From: an uncultured Cellvibrio sp.
GTDB lineage: Bacteria; Pseudomonadota; Gammaproteobacteria; Pseudomonadales; Cellvibrionaceae
Reading direction: 5' to 3'
NCBI GenBank assembly: GCA_946886255.1
Contig: CAMPIG010000109.1
Location: forward strand, 1-11,632
Length of the DNA: 11,632 nucleotides
The notes beneath the pieces were generated by a model. The model searched no databases and had not been told where the DNA came from. It saw only the letters and a program-made list of their open reading frames with translations. The translations under genes and the position numbers were made by a program. Numbering within the stretch: position 1 is the first letter of the stretch; each line of letters starts with the position of its first letter. Shown here piece by piece: positions 5,720 to 11,632 of this stretch.

Positions 5720-6841
5720 ATGAGTAAAGTCAAATCAATTGGTATCGCAATTGCGACCCTCGTCGGCATTTTCGTGATTATTGCCGGCATTAAAATCAGC
5801 CAGTTTGCCGCCATGGCGGAAGCCGGTGAATCCTTTGTACCGCCACCCGAATCGGTCAGTACCTTCGCTGCTGAAGTCCAGGAATGGCCGAATATTTATT
5901 CTGCTGTCGGCACTGTTGAGGCTGACGAAGGTATTACTATCGCGGCGGAAGTGCCGGGCAAAGTGCAACGCATTGCATTTACCTCTGGTGAATATGTGAA
6001 AGCCGGGGAAGTGTTGGTGGAGCAGGAATCCAGTAACGAACGCGCGCAACTGAGTGCTGCGACAGCACGCCTGCGCCTGGCTCAGGCAAATCACGAGCGT
6101 CTGTTACAGCTGCGCCAGAAAAACACCGTATCGCAAAGTGAGCTGGATACAGCTGTACAGCAACTGGAGTCAGCCAAAGGCGATGTGGACGATCTGCAAG
6201 CGACTCTGGCTAAGAAAGTGGTGCGCGCTCCCTTTGCCGGTCGCCTCGGTATCCGTCAGGTCGACCTGGGTCAGGATCTGCAAGTTGGCGCCGACATCGT
6301 TTCCCTGCAAGCGACCAATCGTGTCCGTGTCAATTTTCCAGTACCGCAACACTGGTTGGTACGTATGAGCAAGGGACTGGATGTTGAAGTGCGTGTAGGT
6401 GATGGTTCCGACGTTGTGGTGAACGGTGTTGTGACGGCAATTGGTGCCGAGATTAATCACCTTACCCGCAATGCAACTGTACAGTCGTCCCTTGAAAATG
6501 CGGATAATAAACTTATTCCCGGCATGGCAGTAGAGACGCGTGTTGTCCTGACCAACCCCGAGCCGGTGCTCGTCGTGCCAGGTACGTCAGTTATCTATGC
6601 TCCTTTTGGAGATACCGTGTTTATCGTGGAGAAGGACGAGTCCGGCAACCTCAAAGCACGCCAGCAATTTGTCCGCTTGGGTAAAGCGCGCGGTGACTTC
6701 GTGGAGATTGCCGATGGTTTGAAAGAAGGCGATGTGATTGTCAGTGCAGGTGCCTTTAAGTTGTTTAACGGCCAGTCAGTTGTGGTGAGTGATATTGCCT
6801 CTCCGGAGTTCAAGTTGGAGCCGGCACCGGCTGACAGTTGA
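5720..6841 (+). CDS. RND efflux periplasmic adaptor (membrane fusion protein)
   Basis: A 373-residue HlyD/AcrA-type adaptor that links the inner-membrane pump to an outer-membrane channel. A membrane anchor spans residues 6-28, with no lipobox Cys, so it is held by the helix rather than by lipid. The lipoyl halves are about 62-101 (GTVEADEGITIAAEVPGKVQ) and 168-199 (VRAPFAGRLGIRQVDLGQDL). The coiled-coil hairpin between them (about 104-165) is rich in Gln, Glu and Ala. A beta-barrel follows (200-280), then a membrane-proximal domain to about 360. The ATG at 5720 is preferred, with GGACGG about 10 bases upstream; a TTG at 5711 would only add three residues. The pattern is close to the MexH/VexE-like group. 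The pump gene follows after 107 bases, so the two surely work together; cargo is unknown. Confidence 0.94.
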   Translation: MSKVKSIGIAIATLVGIFVIIAGIKISQFAAMAEAGESFVPPPESVSTFAAEVQEWPNIYSAVGTVEADEGITIAAEVPGKVQRIAFTSGEYVKAGEVLVEQESSNERAQLSAATARLRLAQANHERLLQLRQKNTVSQSELDTAVQQLESAKGDVDDLQATLAKKVVRAPFAGRLGIRQVDLGQDLQVGADIVSLQATNRVRVNFPVPQHWLVRMSKGLDVEVRVGDGSDVVVNGVVTAIGAEINHLTRNATVQSSLENADNKLIPGMAVETRVVLTNPEPVLVVPGTSVIYAPFGDTVFIVEKDESGNLKARQQFVRLGKARGDFVEIADGLKEGDVIVSAGAFKLFNGQSVVVSDIASPEFKLEPAPADS

Positions 6842-6911
6842 TCGCAACGGGTTGAAACATCAAGAACGGTTTGCGTGAGTCACCCCGACTCGCGCGGCTT
6901 CAAGGATTATC

Positions 6912-6930
6912 GGCCTGCAGCTCGCAGGCC
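6912..6930 (+). promoter_or_regulatory. Intergenic hairpin next to the pump ribosome binding site
   Basis: Stem GGCCTGC (6912-6918) and GCAGGCC (6924-6930), 7 GC-rich pairs, loop AGCTC. The ribosome site GGTGAG (6935-6940) begins 4 bases after the stem and the pump ATG is at 6949. There is no T run, so it is not a terminator. It may protect mRNA or adjust translation of the second gene. Confidence 0.6.
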
Positions 6931-6948
6931 CTGTGGTGAGCCTCATCT

Positions 6949-9900
6949 ATGAAATTCACAGATATTTTTATTCAGCGGCCGGTGATTGCGATTGTAGTCA
7001 GCCTGCTGATTCTTATCGCGGGCATTCAGGCAGGTAGTTCGCTGTCAGTGCGGCAATATCCACGTAGCGATGTTGCCATGATCACCATCAATACCGTCTA
7101 TGTTGGTGCTAACGCGGAACTGGTGCGTGGGTTTGTGACCACGCCGATTGAACGTGCCATTGCATCGGCGGGCGGTATTGACTATATCGCCTCACAAAGT
7201 GCCATGGGCTTATCGACTATTAATGTTCACTTGCAGTTGAACTACGATCCGCTGCGCGCCATGACCGAAATCAGTGCCAAGGTGAACCAGGTACGGGGTG
7301 ATTTGCCGCCGGAGGCGGAAGTCCCGGCGCTCACGATTGAATCCGCCGACAGTCAATTTGCGGCGGCATACTTAAGCTTCAGTTCCCAAATTCTCGAACA
7401 GAACCAGATCACCGACTTTTTGACGCGTTCCGTCCAGCCTCGTTTGACGGCCATTGCCGGCGTGCAAAAAGCTGATGTGCTCGGCGGGCGTACCTTCGCC
7501 ATGCGTATCTGGTTGAAATCGGAAAAGATGGCGGCACTTAATGTCACTCCCTCAGAAGTGCGCCAGGCGCTGGCAAGTAATAACGTGCAGGCGGCTATCG
7601 GCCAAACGCGCGGTGCTTACACCCAGGTAAATTTGCGTGCTGACACAGATCTGAAACATGTCGAGGATTTTCGTCAGCTAATTGTGCGCAACACCGGCGA
7701 GGGCGTCATACGTTTAGGCGATATTGCTGACGTGGTGCTAGGAGCCGAAAACTACGACGCTGAAGTTAACTTCAGCGGTGAGACAGCTGTATTTATGGGG
7801 GTATGGGTTGCGCCTAATGCCAACTCGCTGGAGGTAATGAAAGCCGTCACGAAAGAAATGGAAGCGATTCAGGCGGAATTGCCGACGGGCTTGAACGGTG
7901 TGGTGGCTTATGATGCGACCAAATACATTGATGCGGCGATCATCGAGGTGATCAAGACGCTGTCTGAAACCCTGCTGATTATTGTTGTGGTGCTCTTTCT
8001 GTTTCTGGGTTTCAGTCGTTCAGTATTTATTCCGATTGTTGCCATCCCCCTGTCGCTGGTGGGTGCCTTGTTCATCATGCAGGTGTTTGGCTTCTCGCTC
8101 AATTTGTTGACCCTGTTATCCATTGTATTGAGTGTGGGCCTGGTGGTGGATGACGCGATTGTGATGGTGGAAAACATCGAACGTCACATCGAAGAGGGTA
8201 TGAAACCTTTTCAGGCAGCCATTACTGCTGCGCGGGAGTTGGGCGGGCCGATTATTGCCATGACGGTAACCTTAATTTCTGTTTATGTGCCCATTGGTTT
8301 GATTGGTGGCTTGACCGGAACGTTGTTCCGTGAGTTCGCCATCACTTTGGCCGGTGCGGTGACTATCTCCGCGGTTGTGGCAATTACCTTGTCGCCCATG
8401 CTGGGCTCGCGCATGCTCAAGCCGCATCAAAAAGTGACCGCGCCTTTGGCTGGTATTTTTGATCGTTTTCAAAAATTCTACAGCAGAAAACTGGATGTAA
8501 CGCTCAACAGCCGTTCAGGCATCTATGTGTTCTGGGCGGGCATTGCCTTGTTGTGTTTCCCACTTTATATGTTTTCCGCTAAGGAATTGGCACCCATGGA
8601 AGATCAGGGCGTGATCTTCGGCATTGTGGACGCACCCGCCAACTCTACGCTCGATCAGTCTTCCTATTACGGCAAGTTGGTAAACCAAATATTTATGGAA
8701 GTACCGGAGACGGATTTTACTTTCCAGATAAATTTCCCTACCGGTGGTTTCTCCGGCATGGTGGCTAAACCTTGGGAAGAGCGTGATCGCAGTGTGTTTG
8801 AAATTATGCCGGAATTGCAGCAAAAATTGGCGAAGGTTCCCGGTGTACGTATTCTGCCGATTACCCCACCGCCGCTGCCCGGTGGTGGTGATTTCCCGGT
8901 AGAGTTTGTGATTGCCTCTACGGCGGAATCAAAAGAAATTTACGAATATGCCGTGCAATTGCAACAGGTGATGAATGCCAGTGGCACTTTCCCGTTCACG
9001 CTGATAGATATGAAGGTAGATCAACCGGAATATCAATTTAGTATTGATCGTGAAAAAGTGGCGGATCTGGGGTTGAATCTGCAAACCGTCACCCAGGATC
9101 TGGGTACTCTGTTGGGCGGCGGTTATGTCAACCGGTTCAACATGTCCGGGCAGAGTTATAAAGTGATTCCGCAGGTTAAACGTGTCGAACGTTTAACGCC
9201 GGATGATTTGAACAAACTTTATATCACCGGTGCGGATGGTCAGATGATTCGTCTGGATCAGATTGCTACCATGACCCACGTCACCGCTCCGCGAACCATT
9301 AATCGGATGCAGCAACTAAATGCGGTGAAGATCAGTGGTGTGACCATTAAACCCCTGGGTGAAACCCTGGAGTATTTACAGGAAGAGGCGGCCAAGATTC
9401 TGCCAAAAGGTTACAGCATCGATTACACCGGCGAGTCGCGTCAGCTCGACCGCGAAGGGAATACTTTCCTGCCGGCGTTGATGTTGGCCTTGTTGATGAT
9501 CTTCCTGGTATTGGCGGCACAGTACAACAGCTTTCGTGACCCGATTGTGATTCTGGCGGGGTCGGTGCCCCTGGCGATATTCGGGGCGCTGCTGTTTACC
9601 TTCTTCAAGATGCCGATGCCTATGCCGTTCTTTACCGACGGTTTCAGCAGTACGCTGAATATTTATTCGCAGGTCGGTCTGGTGACATTGGTAGGTCTGA
9701 TTGCGCGCAATGGCATCCTGGTGGTGGAGTTCGCTAACAAGATGCAAGAGAAGGGCATGAGCAAGATTGAAGCGGTGCGCGAAGCGTCGGTTATTCGTCT
9801 GCGCCCGGTGTTGATGACCAGTATCGCTACAGTAGCTGGGCACGCACCTTTGATCTTTGCATCCGGGCCCGGTGCAGAAGCGCGCAATGCGATTGGCTTG

Positions 9901-10029
9901 GTGTTGGTGTTCGGGATGGCAATCGGTACGGTCTTCACGTTGTTCGTCTTGCCTTCGGTGTATGTGTTGTTGGCGAAGGATCACCAGAAAGACAAGCAGC
10001 GCTTGGCAGAGTTGGAAGCGACGGCCTGA
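6949..10029 (+). CDS. RND multidrug efflux pump, HAE1 family inner-membrane transporter
   Basis: A 1026-residue proton-driven pump of the AcrB/MexB fold, in the usual length range. It shows the twofold layout. TM1 is about 11-30, with the first periplasmic porter loop to about 335. TM2-6 lie about 338-485, and TM7 about 524-545. A second porter loop runs to about 835, and TM8-12 occupy about 838-1008. The proton-relay acids Asp401-Asp402 sit in GLVVDDAIVMVENIERH (TM4). The TM10 partner, Lys in AcrB, is Arg920 here (GLIARNGILVVEFAN). FIQRPVIAIV and IRQYP-like VRQYPRSD at the start and RLRPVLMTSIATVAGHAPL near the end are family signatures. The sequence resembles the MexI/VexF branch. No outer-membrane factor gene follows, so an unlinked TolC-like channel is presumed. 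The start is fixed by GGTGAG 8 bases upstream. Substrates cannot be read. Confidence 0.95.
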   Translation: MKFTDIFIQRPVIAIVVSLLILIAGIQAGSSLSVRQYPRSDVAMITINTVYVGANAELVRGFVTTPIERAIASAGGIDYIASQSAMGLSTINVHLQLNYDPLRAMTEISAKVNQVRGDLPPEAEVPALTIESADSQFAAAYLSFSSQILEQNQITDFLTRSVQPRLTAIAGVQKADVLGGRTFAMRIWLKSEKMAALNVTPSEVRQALASNNVQAAIGQTRGAYTQVNLRADTDLKHVEDFRQLIVRNTGEGVIRLGDIADVVLGAENYDAEVNFSGETAVFMGVWVAPNANSLEVMKAVTKEMEAIQAELPTGLNGVVAYDATKYIDAAIIEVIKTLSETLLIIVVVLFLFLGFSRSVFIPIVAIPLSLVGALFIMQVFGFSLNLLTLLSIVLSVGLVVDDAIVMVENIERHIEEGMKPFQAAITAARELGGPIIAMTVTLISVYVPIGLIGGLTGTLFREFAITLAGAVTISAVVAITLSPMLGSRMLKPHQKVTAPLAGIFDRFQKFYSRKLDVTLNSRSGIYVFWAGIALLCFPLYMFSAKELAPMEDQGVIFGIVDAPANSTLDQSSYYGKLVNQIFMEVPETDFTFQINFPTGGFSGMVAKPWEERDRSVFEIMPELQQKLAKVPGVRILPITPPPLPGGGDFPVEFVIASTAESKEIYEYAVQLQQVMNASGTFPFTLIDMKVDQPEYQFSIDREKVADLGLNLQTVTQDLGTLLGGGYVNRFNMSGQSYKVIPQVKRVERLTPDDLNKLYITGADGQMIRLDQIATMTHVTAPRTINRMQQLNAVKISGVTIKPLGETLEYLQEEAAKILPKGYSIDYTGESRQLDREGNTFLPALMLALLMIFLVLAAQYNSFRDPIVILAGSVPLAIFGALLFTFFKMPMPMPFFTDGFSSTLNIYSQVGLVTLVGLIARNGILVVEFANKMQEKGMSKIEAVREASVIRLRPVLMTSIATVAGHAPLIFASGPGAEARNAIGLVLVFGMAIGTVFTLFVLPSVYVLLAKDHQKDKQRLAELEATA

Positions 10030-10059
10030 TAAGTGTTCTGATAAATTATTTGCACGACG

Positions 10060-10087
10060 AAAAAGGGCATCGTTTGATGCCCTTTTT
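10060..10087. terminator. Bidirectional Rho-independent terminator after the efflux operon
   Basis: Perfect 7-base stem GGGCATC (10065-10071) and GATGCCC (10076-10082), loop GTTT, with A5 before and T5 after, extending the stem to 12 pairs. It starts 30 bases after the pump stop codon and would also stop any transcript coming from the right on the minus strand. Confidence 0.92.
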
Positions 10088-10141
10088 ATTAGTAGCCCTG
10101 CTCACTTCGATTTCTAATGCAAGTGCTCCGAATCCGCTTAC

Positions 10142-10233
10142 CATTAGGGTTTTGGTTTCGAAAACGCATGAATACATCCTTGTAGCTCCCTCAAGTCGTC
10201 CTTGACTTGAGGGTTTCGAAACCAACCCTAATG
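10142..10233. repeat. Compact three-stem palindromic element (MITE/REP-like)
   Basis: The outer arms CATTAGGGTT..GGTTTCGAAA (10142-10163) and TTTCGAAACCAACCCTAATG (10214-10233) are complementary except for two extra T in the left arm. They enclose two smaller hairpins: TACA-TCCT-TGTA (10173-10184), and a perfect 10-base stem CCCTCAAGTC (10188-10197) with GACTTGAGGG (10204-10213) around GTCCTT. The whole 92 bases can fold into a cloverleaf-like shape. The form resembles dispersed noncoding elements; copy number must be checked in the genome. On the minus strand the loops read AAGGA. It lies between the efflux terminator and the mrp promoter. Confidence 0.75.
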
Positions 10234-10285
10234 ACAAGCTCACGTGGTGCAGATATCTGAAAGGTGTCCTTTTACCCAATTCCAC

Positions 10286-10291
10286 TATACT
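10286..10291 (+). promoter_or_regulatory. -10 element of the mrp promoter
   Basis: TATACT (5 of 6 consensus bases) followed by a GC-rich discriminator GCGGCCC. The start point would be near 10298, giving a leader of about 25 bases to the ATG. No good -35 is seen at the proper distance, so the promoter may be weak or assisted. The same bases read TATAGT on the minus strand (10289-10284), so the site could fire both ways. Confidence 0.45.
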
Positions 10292-10322
10292 GCGGCCCAT
10301 TATTTTCTTGAGGACTTTTACC

Positions 10323-11423
10323 ATGATCAATATTGATTCAGCTGCATTGCGCGCCGCTGTAGAAGGTGTGCTGGAGCCCAGCACACAGCGACCTCTGGGT
10401 GAGCTCAATGCTATTCATAGTATTGCCCTGGAGGGCGAGCAGGTTGCTGTCAGTATCGATCTTGGTTATCCCGCTGAAGGTGTAGCCCAGGTACTTGCGA
10501 CAGCGGTTCATCATGCGGTGAGTCGGGTTGAGGGGGTGACGAAGCTGTCAGTGGATGTGGATTGGGTTATTCCGGCGAGCCCCGCTGCCAATGCGCAACA
10601 GGCTATTGCCGGCGTTAAAAATATTATTGCGGTAGCCTCCGGTAAAGGCGGCGTGGGCAAATCCACGACGGCGGTGAATCTGGCATTGGCATTGGCGGCG
10701 GAGGGCGCACGGGCAGGTATTCTGGATGCCGATATTTATGGTCCGAGCCAACACCATATGTTGGGTGTGGGGGAGCGGCGTCCGCAGATCGTGGGTGAAG
10801 GTAAGGACCAAATGATGGTGCCTATCGAAGCCCATGGCATCCAGTCGATCTCTATGGGGTATCTGGTGACTGAACAAACGCCGATGGTGTGGCGCGGCCC
10901 TATGGTTAGCGGAGCCTTGCAGCAGTTGTTGATGCAGACGCGCTGGGATGATCTGGACTATCTAATTATTGATATGCCTCCAGGTACTGGCGATATCCAG
11001 ATTACCCTGGCGCAGAAAGTTCCGGTGACCGGAGCGGTGATCGTTACCACACCACAGGATATCGCGCTGCTCGATGCCAAGAAGGGGATCGAGATGTTCC
11101 GCAAGGTGAATGTACCGGTGCTCGGGGTGGTGGAGAATATGGCGATTCATGTGTGTTCTCACTGCGGTCATGCCGAGCATATCTTTGGTGCCGGCGGTGG
11201 TGAGCGCATCGCCCGGGAATATCACACCAACTTACTTGGCGCCTTGCCCCTGGACTTGTCGATCCGTGAACTGACCGATGGCGGCACGCCTTCGGTCGCC
11301 GCCGAGCCGGATTCAGCAATTACCCAATCCTACCGCGCTATCGCGCGCAAGCTGGCCGCTCAGGTTTGGCTGCTCAATCTTTCCGCAACCCCGCTGCCGG
11401 ACATCGTCATCACCGAAGACTGA
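10323..11423 (+). CDS. apbC: Mrp/ApbC, iron-sulfur cluster carrier P-loop ATPase
   Basis: A 366-residue cytoplasmic protein that carries and delivers Fe-S clusters (Mrp/Nbp35 group of the MinD/ParA-like ATPases). Residues about 4-82 form the MIP18/DUF59-type domain. The deviant Walker A is SGKGGVGKST (106-115), with the signature Lys108 and the P-loop Lys113. DADIYGPSQ (135-143) follows, and IIDMPPGTGD (215-224) is the switch II/Walker B region. ENMAIHVCSHCGH (271-283) contains the CxxC pair Cys278/Cys281, which binds the bridging cluster in a dimer. All hallmark residues are present. The ATG at 10323 has TGAGGA 8 bases upstream; an in-frame TTG at 10308 lies within that ribosome site and is rejected. 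dcd follows on the same strand, the order known from pseudomonads. The symbol mrp is equally used. Confidence 0.95.
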   Translation: MINIDSAALRAAVEGVLEPSTQRPLGELNAIHSIALEGEQVAVSIDLGYPAEGVAQVLATAVHHAVSRVEGVTKLSVDVDWVIPASPAANAQQAIAGVKNIIAVASGKGGVGKSTTAVNLALALAAEGARAGILDADIYGPSQHHMLGVGERRPQIVGEGKDQMMVPIEAHGIQSISMGYLVTEQTPMVWRGPMVSGALQQLLMQTRWDDLDYLIIDMPPGTGDIQITLAQKVPVTGAVIVTTPQDIALLDAKKGIEMFRKVNVPVLGVVENMAIHVCSHCGHAEHIFGAGGGERIAREYHTNLLGALPLDLSIRELTDGGTPSVAAEPDSAITQSYRAIARKLAAQVWLLNLSATPLPDIVITED

Positions 11424-11426
11424 CCC

Positions 11427-11526
11427 GTAGGTCGGATTAGCGCAGCGTAATCCGACAATGCCGTCTATCGGGGGGATTGCAATAGCGAGGCCGAGTTGGA
11501 TTACGCCTGCGACTAATCCGACCTAC
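11427..11526. repeat. Inverted-repeat element between mrp and dcd
   Basis: The left arm begins GTAGGTCGGATTAG (11427-11440) and ends GCGTAATCCGAC (11445-11456). The right arm (11495-11526) begins GTTGGATTACGC and ends CTAATCCGACCTAC. The arms pair over about 30 bases with a few mismatches and bulges, and 38 bases lie between them. Each arm is itself a near-palindrome (TCGGATTA with TAATCCGA). Strings of the form GTAGGTCGGATTAGCG...GCGTAATCCGAC are, as I recall, common as dispersed intergenic repeats in proteobacterial genomes. It begins three bases after the mrp stop and may help protect or end that transcript, though no T run follows. Confidence 0.75.
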
Positions 11527-11566
11527 TAGCATGCTATTCACGGTAGGCGGCTGTGGCGAAAACCGC

Positions 11567-11572
11567 TATCAT
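11567..11572 (+). promoter_or_regulatory. Possible -10 element for dcd
   Basis: TATCAT (4 of 6 consensus bases) followed by a GC-rich GCCGCCCC, 36 bases before the dcd ATG. No clear -35. The layout (a -10, then a GC-rich discriminator) resembles that seen before mrp. Low certainty. Confidence 0.3.
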
Positions 11573-11608
11573 GCCGCCCCGTCAAATTATCTGTATGTGG
11601 GAGTCAGC

Positions 11609-11632
11609 ATGAGCATCAAATCCGACAAGTGG
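11609..11632 (+). CDS. dcd: dCTP deaminase, first eight codons only
   Basis: The window ends inside this gene. The visible residues MSIKSDKW equal the N-terminus known for pseudomonad-type Dcd, the enzyme that deaminates dCTP to dUTP for thymidylate synthesis. GTGGGAG (11597-11603) lies 5 bases before the ATG. The place directly after mrp/apbC agrees with the conserved order in Pseudomonas and relatives. Only eight residues can be judged, so the call rests on that match plus position. Confidence 0.75.

Noticed and set aside
9376..9984. A 202-codon open frame on the minus strand inside the pump gene
   Set aside because: It lies wholly antisense to a strongly supported RND pump, its product is an unnatural His/Gln/Arg-rich string, and it has no family features. 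It is a shadow of codon bias.
10142..10233. The stem-loop element as a tRNA or CRISPR repeat
   Set aside because: It lacks a tRNA arm pattern, anticodon loop and CCA-like end, and occurs once without spacers, so neither reading holds.
10308..10322. TTG at 10308 as the start of mrp
   Set aside because: It lies inside the ribosome binding site TGAGGA of the ATG at 10323, which is the normal family start.

Overview
The window looks like chromosomal DNA of a gammaproteobacterium in the Pseudomonadales/Cellvibrionales range. Base composition is moderate. The right end carries the mrp/apbC-dcd pair known from pseudomonads and relatives, and the few visible codons of dcd read like the pseudomonad protein. 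The genus is an inference; Cellvibrio-like is my best guess. There are no rRNA, tRNA, CRISPR, phage or transposase genes.

Left part (1-2604, + strand): a LysR-type regulator cut by the window edge, then a glutathione S-transferase translationally coupled (GTGA overlap) to a pyridoxamine-phosphate-oxidase-like flavoprotein. The regulator may control this redox/detoxification pair.

Second part (2622-4684, - strand): a class IV-type histone-deacetylase-family hydrolase and a DUF938 methyltransferase-like protein form a probable two-gene unit behind a good sigma-70 promoter. Upstream of it, beyond a two-way terminator, lie two very small envelope genes: an entericidin-type lipoprotein and a DUF3309 membrane peptide. 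Both look like stress-type envelope genes.

Middle (4685-5719): about 1 kb with no convincing gene. It holds several palindromes, a repeated TGACGTCA site and some weak coding-like stretches that may be small membrane ORFs or gene remains.

Right-centre (5720-10087, + strand): a two-gene RND efflux operon (periplasmic adaptor, then a 1026-residue HAE1-type pump) ending in a strong terminator. No outer-membrane channel gene is next to it, so the pump probably borrows an unlinked TolC-like protein. A hairpin sits directly before the pump ribosome binding site.

Right end (10088-11632): a compact stem-loop element, then mrp/apbC (Fe-S carrier P-loop ATPase), a second inverted-repeat element and the first eight codons of dcd. 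The stem-loop element is the most interesting feature. On the minus strand one of its loops nearly matches the published CsrA/RsmA binding consensus, and a second loop also shows AAGGA. That makes it a testable candidate for an RNA-binding-protein decoy. Otherwise the genes are ordinary members of known families, and I see no clear new multi-gene system.
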